Shown piece after piece: positions 1 through 8,583 of a stretch of DNA of 64,000 nucleotides. The notes under the pieces are model-generated. The model did no database searches. It was given only the letters and a program-made list of their open reading frames with translations, and was not told where the DNA came from. The stretch's first letter is position 1; each line of letters begins with the position of its first letter. The stretch comes from Polaribacter sp. ALD11 (GTDB taxonomy: Bacteria; Bacteroidota; Bacteroidia; Flavobacteriales; Flavobacteriaceae): positions 2,006,001-2,070,000 of the forward strand of contig NZ_CP025119.1 of assembly GCF_002831685.1 (NCBI RefSeq). The letters are read 5' to 3'. The position numbers and the translations under genes are program-made.

Positions 1-1148
1 GCTGTATCTAGACCAATGTTTTTAAATTCTTTAATAACCCAAGGTTCGATTTCATCACCAAATTCTGTTAATTCTACGTCTTCTTCTTCTAGACCTTCTC
101 TCTTAACATCTATTTCGTAACCTGTTAATTCACTCGCTAAACGAATGTTAACACCACCTCTACCAATTGCTTTAGAAACTTCTTCTGGTTTTAAAAGTAC
201 GCTTACACGTCCTTTTTTACCATTCCTTTCTTCTTCATACATTTCAATTTCCATTGAAGTCACTTTTGCAGGACTTAATGCTCTTGAAATAAACAATTGT
301 TCGTTTTTAGTGTAATTGATAACATCAATATTTTCATTACCTAGCTCACGAACTATACCATGAATTCTTGATCCTTTTACACCAACACAAGCTCCAACAG
401 GGTCTATTCTATCATCATAAGAATCTACCGCTACTTTTGCTTTTTCACCTGGTATTCTTGCAACTCTCTCTACAGTAATTAAACCATCGAAAACTTCAGG
501 AATTTCTTGTTCAAACAATTTATTTAAAAACGCTGGGGCTGTTCTTGATAAAATAATTGCTGGTTTATTTCCTCTTAACTCTACCGTTTTTATAACACCT
601 CTTACAGAATCTCCTTTTCTGAAAAAATCTGAACGAATTTGCTCACTTTTTGGCAATACAATTTCGTTACCATCATCATCTAATAAAATAATTGCATTAT
701 GGCGTATATGATGCACTTCTGCACTGTATAATTCGCCTTCTAATTCTTTGAAATGCTTAAATATGTTTGTGCTATCGTGTTCGTAAATTTTTGAAATTAA
801 GTTTTGACGCAATGCTAAAATAGCTCTTCTTCCTAAATCAATCAATTTCACCTCTTCAGAAACATCTTCACCAATTTCAAAATCTGGCTCAATTAATCTT
901 GCTTCTGCTAGTTCAATTTCTTCATTATCATCCTCAGAAAAACCATCTGCAACAACAACTCTATTTCTCCAAATTTCTAAATCTCCTTTATCTGGGTTAA
1001 TAATAATATCAAAATTATCATCTGAACCAAACTTACGTTTTAAAGTAGCTCTAAATACTTCTTCTAAAATAGACATTAATGTTACTCTGTCTATACTCTT
1101 ATTATCTTTAAATTCTGAAAACGAATCAATTAATGCTATATTCTCCAT
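1..1148 (-). CDS. nusA: Transcription factor NusA, 3' end cut off by the window
   Basis: NusA binds RNA polymerase and nascent RNA and controls pausing, termination and antitermination. The first 382 codons are visible. They show an N-terminal polymerase-binding domain, an S1 domain (GDSVRGVIKTVELRG), a first KH domain (GVKGSRIHGIVRELG) and a second KH domain with the GRGG loop (KAIGRGGVNIRLASEL). Bacteroidota NusA is about 410 residues, so roughly the last 30 are missing off the left edge. The start is the ATG at 1146-1148, 12 bases after the rimP stop, so the two are cotranscribed. infB is the usual next gene but lies outside. The identification is firm. Confidence 0.97.
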   Translation of the reverse strand, partial: MENIALIDSFSEFKDNKSIDRVTLMSILEEVFRATLKRKFGSDDNFDIIINPDKGDLEIWRNRVVVADGFSEDDNEEIELAEARLIEPDFEIGEDVSEEVKLIDLGRRAILALRQNLISKIYEHDSTNIFKHFKELEGELYSAEVHHIRHNAIILLDDDGNEIVLPKSEQIRSDFFRKGDSVRGVIKTVELRGNKPAIILSRTAPAFLNKLFEQEIPEVFDGLITVERVARIPGEKAKVAVDSYDDRIDPVGACVGVKGSRIHGIVRELGNENIDVINYTKNEQLFISRALSPAKVTSMEIEMYEEERNGKKGRVSVLLKPEEVSKAIGRGGVNIRLASELTGYEIDVKREGLEEEDVELTEFGDEIEPWVIKEFKNIGLDT

Positions 1149-1160
1149 TACATTTTTTGC

Positions 1161-1622
1161 TTAAAATACAATTTTCACTTTTGCTTCTTTAATCTCCTTA
1201 TACTCTAAAGTTGCTGTTTTATCTACAGTAACCTTTCCTTTACCAATTGGCTTAGGCTCTCTTGCCTTCCACTGTAAGATAATTTTATCTTCATCCGCTG
1301 CTATTAAAGTACCTTCTAATTCTTCTTCTGCAGTTTTTACTTTAAGAGTTCTATTAATATTCTTAATATATTGCCTTTTCACCTTTAATGGATGTGCAAT
1401 ATCTGGTGTTGTAACTTCTAAAGAGTAATCTTCTACTTCTTTATCTAAATTACCGTCTACATTTCGACTAATGCGGATACATTCGCTTAAAGGAACACCA
1501 TTATCTCCATCTACAACAACTTGAATTTTGTTGTTTTCAGATATTGAAAATTCTATAAGATACAATGACTCGTTAAGTGCCAATGCTTCGTCTACTAAGT
1601 CTTTAACTGTTGTTTGATTCAT
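1161..1622 (-). CDS. rimP: Ribosome maturation factor RimP
   Basis: RimP (153 aa, normal length) is a cytoplasmic assembly factor for the 30S subunit. It has the N-terminal alpha/beta domain, with the family pattern around VVVDGDNGVPLSECIRISR and the EDYSLEVTTPDIAHPL stretch, and a C-terminal SH3-like domain (GTLIAADEDKIILQW). It is the first gene of a leftward rimP-nusA operon. A good promoter lies at 1700-1730, and a hairpin followed by a U-run sits between that promoter and the start codon, so the operon may be attenuated. Confidence 0.96.
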   Translation of the reverse strand: MNQTTVKDLVDEALALNESLYLIEFSISENNKIQVVVDGDNGVPLSECIRISRNVDGNLDKEVEDYSLEVTTPDIAHPLKVKRQYIKNINRTLKVKTAEEELEGTLIAADEDKIILQWKAREPKPIGKGKVTVDKTATLEYKEIKEAKVKIVF

Positions 1623-1650
1623 ATTAAACCTTAAAATAAAGTATAAAAAG

Positions 1651-1670
1651 AGGGGACTTTTAAGTCCCCT
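1651..1670 (-). terminator. Terminator-like hairpin in the rimP-nusA leader
   Basis: AGGGGACTT at 1651-1659 pairs with AAGTCCCCT at 1662-1670. Read leftward it is followed directly by CTTTTTATAC, giving a stem plus a U-rich tail. It lies 29 bases upstream of the rimP ATG and downstream of the predicted promoter, so it would act on rimP-nusA mRNA itself. No gene ends on this strand just upstream (the neighbour at 1800 is divergent), so it is not an ordinary end-of-operon terminator. Confidence 0.6.
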
Positions 1671-1699
1671 TCCTCCCTCATTTACTATAAATTTCGGTG

Positions 1700-1730
1700 C
1701 AAATATACGAATTGTTTATGATTTACCAAA
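1700..1730 (-). promoter_or_regulatory. Promoter of rimP-nusA
   Basis: On the minus strand a TTTG box (complement of 1727-1730) is followed after 19 bases by TATATTTG (complement of 1700-1707). This matches the Bacteroidota housekeeping consensus TTTG-N19-21-TAnnTTTG exactly. Transcription should start near 1694. Confidence 0.7.
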
Positions 1731-1799
1731 CCAAGCTCTAATTCATTATTTTTTTGTAACTTTATGTAGACTAAATATTTTAACTTAAAATTCTGACTT

Positions 1800-2627
1800 A
1801 TGAAAAAAATTCTTGTTCCAATCGACTTTTCTAAACCGTCTGAATACGCTGCTAAAATGGCTGCTAAAATTGCAAAAAAAACCAATGCTACTGTGTATCT
1901 TATACATTTGATAGAACTTCCTTCTGGAGTTATAGATATGGGTTCTGGCAGTAAATTTAGCATCCCAGAAAGTATGTTGTATTTAAGAAAAACACGTGAA
2001 AAAGTTTTAGAATTTAAAAAAAGTTTTTTTTCTGAAGATATTATTGTTGAATATTTTATAAAATTGAACAACCCGTTTGAAGGTATAAAAAAATATGCCG
2101 AGAAAATTAATGCAGATTTGATAATTATGGGATCTAAAGGACATTCTGAATTTGAAGAAATTATGATTGGTTCTAACACAGAAAAAATGGTAAGAAGCTC
2201 TAAGACTCCAGTTATCATAGTAAAAATAGACGACAAAAAACTCAAATTAAACAACTTAGTTTTTGCTTCTAACTTCAAAAAAGAGAATAAAGAAGTTTTT
2301 AGAAAATTCCTAGATTTTGCTAATGCTTTTGATAGTAAAATTCTTTTATTAAAGATAAATACACCCGCTAGATTCGAGAGTACTTTTGATGCAAAACAAA
2401 AAGTAAAAGATTTTATAAAAGAATACAACTTACCAAAATATTCTATAAATATTTACAGCGATACTTCTGTAGAAAAAGGTATTTTAAACTTCTCTAGAGA
2501 GAAAAAAGCAGATCTAATTGCATTGAGCACGCATGGTAGAAGTGGCATATCTCACTTATTTACAGGAAGTGTTACCAAAAATTTATCTAAAAAAGCTTTA
2601 AAACCAATGTTTACAGTAAGGGTTTAA
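1800..2627 (+). CDS. Universal stress protein, two UspA domains
   Basis: This 275-aa protein has two tandem UspA folds, residues 1-140 and about 150-275. The first carries an ATP-binding-type loop, GSKGH at 111-115 and GSNTEKM at 124-130. The second carries THGRSGISHLFTGSV at about 244-258. Two-domain Usp proteins are common in flavobacteria and act in the cytoplasm in stress tolerance; the partner is not known. It is divergent from rimP and stands alone. The ATG at 1800 opens straight into the conserved KKILVPIDFS strand. Confidence 0.9.
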   Translation: MKKILVPIDFSKPSEYAAKMAAKIAKKTNATVYLIHLIELPSGVIDMGSGSKFSIPESMLYLRKTREKVLEFKKSFFSEDIIVEYFIKLNNPFEGIKKYAEKINADLIIMGSKGHSEFEEIMIGSNTEKMVRSSKTPVIIVKIDDKKLKLNNLVFASNFKKENKEVFRKFLDFANAFDSKILLLKINTPARFESTFDAKQKVKDFIKEYNLPKYSINIYSDTSVEKGILNFSREKKADLIALSTHGRSGISHLFTGSVTKNLSKKALKPMFTVRV

Positions 2628-2724
2628 AGTCTTAACCACCTTGCTTAAAAGCCATTAATCTAAATTATTAAAAGAATTAAAACAACATCATGTCTGCTTT
2701 TAAGTTGTACATAAACTTAATAAT

Positions 2725-3174
2725 ATGAAAAAGATAATTTTACTATTAGCGCCAATTTTAATTTCTACACTTGGATTTTCTCAAAATAAAATTGGTGGAA
2801 ATGACCCAATTACAGGAATTGATATAATTATTAAAGAAGACCCAGGAAGTCAACGGACAGTGAATGCTGAAAACAATCCTTTAATTACTGAAATTAACAA
2901 GCTTGAATTCGAGTACTTAAATATGAAAGCAAGAGAAATTCAATATGGTTTTGCAAATCAAGACGTATCTAAATTGAAAACAAAAAATGAAGTTTTGAAG
3001 GCATATATTGCTTACATTCAAAAAGCTATTAAGTCGGACAAACAGTTAATGAAAAAAAAATATGGTGATGGTGACCTTTTAAAACATTTTTCGATTCCTA
3101 GAGCCAAGTTCAAAAATACAGGAGCTACAAAATTGGAACATAAAAAAGTTGACGCACATAAAAAGAAGCAGTAA
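2725..3174 (+). CDS. Small secreted protein of unknown function
   Basis: This 149-aa protein starts with a clear Sec signal peptide (MKKIILLLAPILISTLGFSQ, cleavage probably after SQ). The mature part is hydrophilic and lysine-rich, with a predicted helical stretch around residues 50-115. No cysteine lipobox and no family are recognised. It lies 97 bases after the Usp gene and is probably transcribed separately. Signal peptide and codon use support a real gene; no function can be given. Confidence 0.75.
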   Translation: MKKIILLLAPILISTLGFSQNKIGGNDPITGIDIIIKEDPGSQRTVNAENNPLITEINKLEFEYLNMKAREIQYGFANQDVSKLKTKNEVLKAYIAYIQKAIKSDKQLMKKKYGDGDLLKHFSIPRAKFKNTGATKLEHKKVDAHKKKQ

Positions 3175-3334
3175 ATTATTCATCATACAGAAAATATAAG
3201 CATTAACACAGGATTGGCAAAATCAATGCTTTCAGACTTAAACAAAGATTGTTATTTGTTTTATAACGTATTATTTTCCTTCGGAAGACCATCCCATACA
3301 AAACTTCGCTTTTTCAGGTACAACAGCATTCATA

Positions 3335-3373
3335 AAAACTAAAAAACCTCCAAAATGGAGGTTTTTTAGTTTT
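3335..3373. terminator. Bidirectional terminator between the secreted protein and gapN
   Basis: A perfect 18-bp stem (3335-3352 with 3356-3373) has a 3-base loop. The core is CCTCCA/TGGAGG, flanked by A6 and T6, so it can terminate both converging genes. It lies 22 bases beyond the gapN stop. Confidence 0.9.
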
Positions 3374-3395
3374 ATAAATAATATTTCTAACTTTA

Positions 3396-4988
3396 CTACA
3401 AAATATAATCTGTACTAATAAAATTAGAAGTCTTTTTGTCTAATAATTCTTGTAAAATGGCATTGTTATAATCGGTATCTTTAGCTGCCAAAAAGGTTCT
3501 AATAGAGAAAGAACGCAAAGCATCATGCACACTTAGAGTAGCCACTGCAGAATCTTTTCTTCCTGTAAACGGATACACATCTGGCCCACGTTGCGCAGCA
3601 CTATTTAAGTTTACTCTACAAACCAAGTTTACAAGTGTATCAATTAAAGGCGCTAAGGTTTTCACATCACTACCAAAAACACTTACTTGCTGTCCGTAAT
3701 TAGAGGCCGCCATATCATCTAAAGGCTCTTGAATGTCTTTAAACGAAACTATTGGTGTTACTGGACCAAATTGTTCCTCTTCAAAAACTCTAGAATCTTT
3801 AGAAACCGGATATAAAACTGCTGGAAAAATATAATTTTCTGACGTTTCTCCTCCTTTTTTATTAATAACTTCCGCTCCCTTTTCAGTAGCGTCGTCAATT
3901 AATTCTTGAATGTATGCTAATTTCCCTGGTTCTGGTAATGGTGTTAATTTCACACCGTCTTCCCAAGGGTTTCCAAATTTTAGTGCATCAACTTTTGCTG
4001 CAAAACGTTTATTAAATTCAGCTACAACATCTTCGTGAACGTATAATATTTTTAAAGCCGTACAACGTTGTCCGTTAAAAGACATTGCACCAGCTAGACA
4101 TTCATTAATTGCTAAGTCTAAATCTGCATCTGGCAAAACAATTCCTGGGTTTTTAGCCTCTAAACCTAAAACTAAACGCAATCTATTTTTCTGCGGATGA
4201 TTTGCTTGAATTGCATTTGCAGATTTACTGTTTCCTATCAACGCTAAAACATCAACTTTACCCGTTTTCATAATTGGTGTTGCTAAAGTTCTTCCTCTAC
4301 CATAAATGATATTTACAACACCAGCAGGAAAGCTAGTTTGAAACGCTTCTAGTAATGGTGTTAATAATAAAACACCGTGTTTTGCTGGCTTAAAAACAGT
4401 TGTATTCCCCATAATTAAAGCAGGAATTAACAACGCAAAAGTTTCATTTAAAGGATAATTATAGGGTCCTAAACACAAAACAACTCCTAAAGGACCTCTT
4501 CTAATGTGCGCATGAACTCCACTGTTTTTTTCAAACTTAGCAGAATCTCTGTCCATTTGCTTGTAATCCTCAATGGTGTCGTAAATATATTCAATTGTTC
4601 TATCGAATTCTTTCTCTGAGTCTGACAAAGCTTTACCAATTTCCCACATCAGTAATTTTACAATCTCTTCCCTTTTGGTTTTCATTTGTACCACAAACTT
4701 CTCCATTGCAGCAATTCTACCTTCAACTTTCATCGTTGGCCATAAACCTTGCCCTCTACCATAAGCTTTAGATGCTGCATTTAAAGCTTCAATAGCTTCA
4801 CTTTCTGTTAAATTAGGAACCGTACCTAACAAGGTTGGCTTATATTCTTTAGTTGATGAAATTGTTGAATAAACTTGAGCGTTTTCACCTTTCCACTCTT
4901 TTAATTCTCCATCAACTAAATACGTATTTTGGTTAACAAGTGAAGTAATTTTATATTCGTTCGGAATTTCTTTAAATGTATTCTTCAT
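3396..4988 (-). CDS. gapN: NADP-dependent glyceraldehyde-3-phosphate dehydrogenase
   Basis: An aldehyde dehydrogenase superfamily enzyme of about 530 aa that oxidises glyceraldehyde-3-phosphate to 3-phosphoglycerate without phosphate, giving NADPH. The catalytic cysteine is C309 in FNGQRCTA and the general base is E277 in GLEAKNP. The [21 protein letters not shown] segment matches GapN rather than betaine or acetaldehyde dehydrogenases. I use the ATG at 4988 (MKNTFKEIP). The upstream in-frame ATG at 5012 adds eight residues that look like leader. It is monocistronic, with a terminator at 3335-3373. Substrate assignment is by family resemblance. Confidence 0.88.
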   Translation of the reverse strand: MKNTFKEIPNEYKITSLVNQNTYLVDGELKEWKGENAQVYSTISSTKEYKPTLLGTVPNLTESEAIEALNAASKAYGRGQGLWPTMKVEGRIAAMEKFVVQMKTKREEIVKLLMWEIGKALSDSEKEFDRTIEYIYDTIEDYKQMDRDSAKFEKNSGVHAHIRRGPLGVVLCLGPYNYPLNETFALLIPALIMGNTTVFKPAKHGVLLLTPLLEAFQTSFPAGVVNIIYGRGRTLATPIMKTGKVDVLALIGNSKSANAIQANHPQKNRLRLVLGLEAKNPGIVLPDADLDLAINECLAGAMSFNGQRCTALKILYVHEDVVAEFNKRFAAKVDALKFGNPWEDGVKLTPLPEPGKLAYIQELIDDATEKGAEVINKKGGETSENYIFPAVLYPVSKDSRVFEEEQFGPVTPIVSFKDIQEPLDDMAASNYGQQVSVFGSDVKTLAPLIDTLVNLVCRVNLNSAAQRGPDVYPFTGRKDSAVATLSVHDALRSFSIRTFLAAKDTDYNNAILQELLDKKTSNFISTDYIL

Positions 4989-5167
4989 AAATTGATTTTT
5001 ATAATGGAGCATGCTTCATTGCTTAAAAGTTAATAAACTATTAGGTCATTCTCTACCCATCAAAATTAACTAAAAATAAACATAAAACACGGTGTTTCTA
5101 TCTTAAAAAACGAAAAGGTTTTCGAGTTTTACGTATAGACAAGGGGTTTAAACCCTTATATTCTATA

Positions 5168-6430
5168 TTACACCAAAAACTCAAACAATACTGGTTTGTC
5201 ATTTAAATATTCTCCGTAGAAATTTCGATCTTTCATTCTTTTAATTAATGGCGCTAAATCTTTTGATGATTTTAATTCCAAACCAACTACTGCTGCTCCA
5301 TTCTCTCGATTTGTTTTTTTTGCGTATTCAAAATGAGTGATATCATCATTCGGTCCTAATATTTCTGCTACAAACTCCTTTAAAGCACCTGCTCTTTGTG
5401 GAAACTTTATAATAAAGTAGTGTTTTAAATTTGCATACAATAAAGCACGCTCTTTAATTTCCGCAGTTCTTGTAATGTCATTATTACTTCCACTAACTAC
5501 ACAAACCACATTTTTTCCTTTAATTTCATCAGCAAAAAAATCTAACGCAGCAATACTTAAAGCTCCTGCAGGCTCTACAACTATTGCATCTTTATTGTAT
5601 AAATCTAAAATGGTCTGACAAATTTTACCTTCTGGAACTGTTATTACCGCTGTTAAGTTTTGCTGACAAATAGCAAAATTTAAATCTCCTACCTTCTTAA
5701 CAGCTGCACCATCTACAAAAGAATCTATTTTTTCTAAAGTTGTATTTTTTTTATTTTTGATGGATACTTGCATAGAAGCCGCTCCTTCTGGCTCTACACC
5801 AATTATTTTTGTTTCTGGTGATAAGTATTTAAAAACCGATGACAATCCTGCAGACAAACCACCACCGCCAATAGGCACAAAAACATAATCTATTTTCTCT
5901 TCTGTTTGATTTAGGATTTCTAGACCAACTGTTGCTTGCCCTTCAATTACTTTTTCGTCATTAAAAGGATGAATAAAAGTTTTTTCTTTTGCATTACATT
6001 CTAATGTTGCAGCATTAAAAGCATCATCAAAAGTATCACCTTCAATAACCACATCAATATAATCTTCACCAAACATTTTTACTTGGTCAATTTTCTGATT
6101 TGGTGTTGGCGAAGGCATAAAGATAGTTCCTTTTATTTGTAATAATTTACAAGACAACGCAACACCTTGCGCATGATTTCCTGCACTTGCACAAACAATT
6201 CCTCGCTGTTTTTCATCAACATTTAAAGAAGACATTTTATTATATGCTCCTCTAATTTTGTAAGAACGCACTACTTGCAAGTCTTCTCTCTTGAACAAAA
6301 TATTTGCGGATAGCTCTTTTGATAGGTTGAAGTTTTTACTTAAAGGTGTTTCAGAAATAACATTTTTTAAGTTTTTAGAAGCCGCTTTTACATCTTCTAA
6401 ACTTGGGTAATAATTTTGTTTTATTTGCAT
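5168..6430 (-). CDS. ilvA: Threonine ammonia-lyase (threonine dehydratase)
   Basis: A PLP enzyme (420 aa) converting threonine to 2-oxobutanoate, the first committed step to isoleucine. The PLP lysine is K58 in VVRSYKIRGA, and the phosphate-binding loop is GGGGLSAGL near residue 189. A C-terminal ACT-like regulatory domain (about 330-420, starting KHYFIIKFPQRAGALKEF) supports the biosynthetic, feedback-regulated type rather than the short catabolic one. It is the last gene of the leftward leuAB-ilvDBNCA operon, 73 bases after ilvC, with a hairpin in that gap. Confidence 0.95.
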   Translation of the reverse strand: MQIKQNYYPSLEDVKAASKNLKNVISETPLSKNFNLSKELSANILFKREDLQVVRSYKIRGAYNKMSSLNVDEKQRGIVCASAGNHAQGVALSCKLLQIKGTIFMPSPTPNQKIDQVKMFGEDYIDVVIEGDTFDDAFNAATLECNAKEKTFIHPFNDEKVIEGQATVGLEILNQTEEKIDYVFVPIGGGGLSAGLSSVFKYLSPETKIIGVEPEGAASMQVSIKNKKNTTLEKIDSFVDGAAVKKVGDLNFAICQQNLTAVITVPEGKICQTILDLYNKDAIVVEPAGALSIAALDFFADEIKGKNVVCVVSGSNNDITRTAEIKERALLYANLKHYFIIKFPQRAGALKEFVAEILGPNDDITHFEYAKKTNRENGAAVVGLELKSSKDLAPLIKRMKDRNFYGEYLNDKPVLFEFLV

Positions 6431-6446
6431 TGTTTGAATATAAAAT

Positions 6447-6482
6447 AAAACCTGCCAGGGTTTGAAATCTGACAGGTTTTTT
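6447..6482 (-). terminator. Hairpin with T-rich tail between ilvC and ilvA
   Basis: Read leftward, AAAACCTGTCAG (complement of about 6469-6480) pairs with CTGGCAGGTTTT (complement of about 6447-6458) with one mismatch, then ATTTTATATT follows. It may partly terminate ilv transcription ahead of ilvA or act as an mRNA processing/stabilising hairpin. CCTGTCAG-type hairpins are common between flavobacterial genes, so it may also be a dispersed repeat. Confidence 0.5.
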
Positions 6483-6503
6483 AGAGTAATTAAACTTTAT
6501 TAA

Positions 6504-7979
6504 TTATGCCGATTTTATCACTTTCATTGCTGTCATAGATGCTCTTAATCTTGCACCAACTTTTTCTACAGGATGATTTCTAATAATCGCATTAATTCTA
6601 ATTAATTCTTGATTATCAACATCATTAGAATCTGTAAATTTCTTCCCAATAACATCTGTTTTTATGTTCTTCATAAAATCTGTTAATAAAGGTTTACAAG
6701 CATGGTCAAATAAATAACAACCATATTCTGCAGTATCAGAAATTACACGATTCATTTCATATAATTTTTTACGCGCAATGGTGTTTGCTATTAATGGTGT
6801 CTCATGTAAAGATTCATAATATGCAGAAGCCGCTATAATTCCTGAATCTGTCATTGCTTCAAAAGCCAATTCTACACCAGCTCTTACAAAAGCAACTAAT
6901 AAAGTTCCGTGGTCGAAATATTCTTGTTCAGAAATTTCTTGTTCTGTAATCTGTTGTTTTTCAAACGCAGTATCTCCTGTTGCAGCTCTCCAAGTTAATA
7001 AGTTTTTATCATCATTTGCCCAATCTTCCATCATGGTTTTAGAGAAATGACCTGTCATAATATCATCCATGTGTTTTTGAAACAACGGACGCATAATTTC
7101 TTTTAATTCTTCAGAAATTCTAAAAGCTTCTACTTTTGCAGGATTAGACAATCTGTCCATCATGTTCGTTATTCCACCGTGCTTTAAAGCTTCTGTTACC
7201 GTTTCCCAACCATATTGAATTAATTTAGCCGCATAACTTGGTTCAATTCCTTCCGCTACCATTTTATCAAAAGACAAAATTGCACCTGTTTGTAACAAAC
7301 CACATAAAATAGTTTGTTCTCCCATTAAATCGGACTTTACCTCTGCAACAAAAGAAGATTCTAAAACTCCTGCTCTGTTACCTCCAGTTGCAACTGCATA
7401 TGCTTTTGCTTGTGCCCAACCTTTTCCTTCTGGGTCATTTTCTGGGTGAACTGCCGTTAATGTTGGCACACCAAACCCTCTTTTATATTCTTCTCTAACC
7501 TCAGAACCTGGGCATTTTGGTGCCACCATAATTACGGTTAAATCTTTACGAATTTGCATTCCTTCTTCAACAATATTAAAACCATGAGAATAAGATAATG
7601 TTGCTCCTTTCTTCATTAAAGGCATTACTGTTTTTACAACATTTGTGTGCTGTTTATCTGGCGTTAAATTGATTACCAAATCTGCACTTGGCAATAATTC
7701 TTCATAAGTTCCCACTGTAAATCCGTTTGAAGAAGCATTTAAAAACGACTCCCTTTTTTGATCTATTGCTGCTTGTCTTAATGCATAAGAAATATCTAAC
7801 CCAGAATCTCTCATATTTAAACCTTGGTTTAGACCTTGAGCTCCACAACCTACAATAACAATTTTCTTCCCTTTCAATGCGCTTACACCGTCTTCAAATT
7901 CTGAAGCATCCATAAAACGACATTTACCTAATTGTTCTAATTTTTCTCTTAATGTTAATGTGTTAAAATAATTTGACAT
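6504..7979 (-). CDS. ilvC: Ketol-acid reductoisomerase, class II (long form)
   Basis: IlvC (491 aa) isomerises and reduces acetolactate and acetohydroxybutyrate to the dihydroxy acids, using NADPH and Mg. The length and the doubled C-terminal knotted domain match the class II enzyme of E. coli (491 aa), not the 330-aa class I type. The NADPH loop [17 protein letters not shown] is at about residue 44, and the catalytic-histidine motif [10 protein letters not shown] follows at about 132. Ten bases separate it from ilvN, indicating tight coupling. Confidence 0.97.
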   Translation of the reverse strand: MSNYFNTLTLREKLEQLGKCRFMDASEFEDGVSALKGKKIVIVGCGAQGLNQGLNMRDSGLDISYALRQAAIDQKRESFLNASSNGFTVGTYEELLPSADLVINLTPDKQHTNVVKTVMPLMKKGATLSYSHGFNIVEEGMQIRKDLTVIMVAPKCPGSEVREEYKRGFGVPTLTAVHPENDPEGKGWAQAKAYAVATGGNRAGVLESSFVAEVKSDLMGEQTILCGLLQTGAILSFDKMVAEGIEPSYAAKLIQYGWETVTEALKHGGITNMMDRLSNPAKVEAFRISEELKEIMRPLFQKHMDDIMTGHFSKTMMEDWANDDKNLLTWRAATGDTAFEKQQITEQEISEQEYFDHGTLLVAFVRAGVELAFEAMTDSGIIAASAYYESLHETPLIANTIARKKLYEMNRVISDTAEYGCYLFDHACKPLLTDFMKNIKTDVIGKKFTDSNDVDNQELIRINAIIRNHPVEKVGARLRASMTAMKVIKSA

Positions 7980-7989
7980 TTTTTTGTAT

Positions 7990-8520
7990 TTAGTTGTTGT
8001 ATGTTTCTAACATTGTTGATATTTTCATTTCTTCTTTGGTAACAGAAATACGACCAGAACGTGTAAATTGCATAATTCCAAAGTTACTTAATTCTCTATA
8101 AAGCAATTCTATTTCTTCTTTTTTGCCTGATTTTTCAATCACAAAAAATTCTTTATTTACGGTAACTATTCTTGCGTTACTCTCTTTAATTATATTCTGA
8201 ATTTCGCGTTCATCAAAAAGTAAATCTGATCTCATTTTAAAAATACAAGATTCTTGATAAATTATTTCATTATCATTATGATAATACGCTTTTATAACCT
8301 CTACTTGCTTTTCTACCTGACCAATAATTTTTTTAATATTTTCTTCGGTCATATTTATCACAATAGTAAATCTAGAAACGCCTTCAATTTCTGATGGAGA
8401 CGTATTTAAACTCTCTATATTAATGTGTCTTCTTTGGAAAATTGCCGATATTCTATTCAACAATCCAATATTATTTTCAGTATAAACTGATATGGTATAT
8501 AATTGTTTTTCTGTACTCAT
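7990..8520 (-). CDS. ilvN: Acetolactate synthase small (regulatory) subunit
   Basis: The regulatory subunit (176 aa) of acetohydroxyacid synthase. It carries an N-terminal ACT domain ([17 protein letters not shown], residues about 8-80) that senses branched-chain amino acids, and a C-terminal ALS_ss_C domain. It lies directly after ilvB and binds its product. The length is typical of the IlvH/IlvN type with both domains, unlike the short E. coli IlvN. Confidence 0.93.
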   Translation of the reverse strand: MSTEKQLYTISVYTENNIGLLNRISAIFQRRHINIESLNTSPSEIEGVSRFTIVINMTEENIKKIIGQVEKQVEVIKAYYHNDNEIIYQESCIFKMRSDLLFDEREIQNIIKESNARIVTVNKEFFVIEKSGKKEEIELLYRELSNFGIMQFTRSGRISVTKEEMKISTMLETYNN

Positions 8521-8583
8521 TTTTTAAAGGATATTAGAAGAAATATAATATTTACTCTTAGTTCTCTACTCAATTTTCTTCTT

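Noticed and set aside
1685..2428. Long open frame antisense to the universal stress protein
   Set aside because: It mirrors a well-conserved UspA gene, has no family resemblance, and begins and ends without signals. Similar antisense frames over ilvD, acs, leuA and others were dismissed for the same reason.
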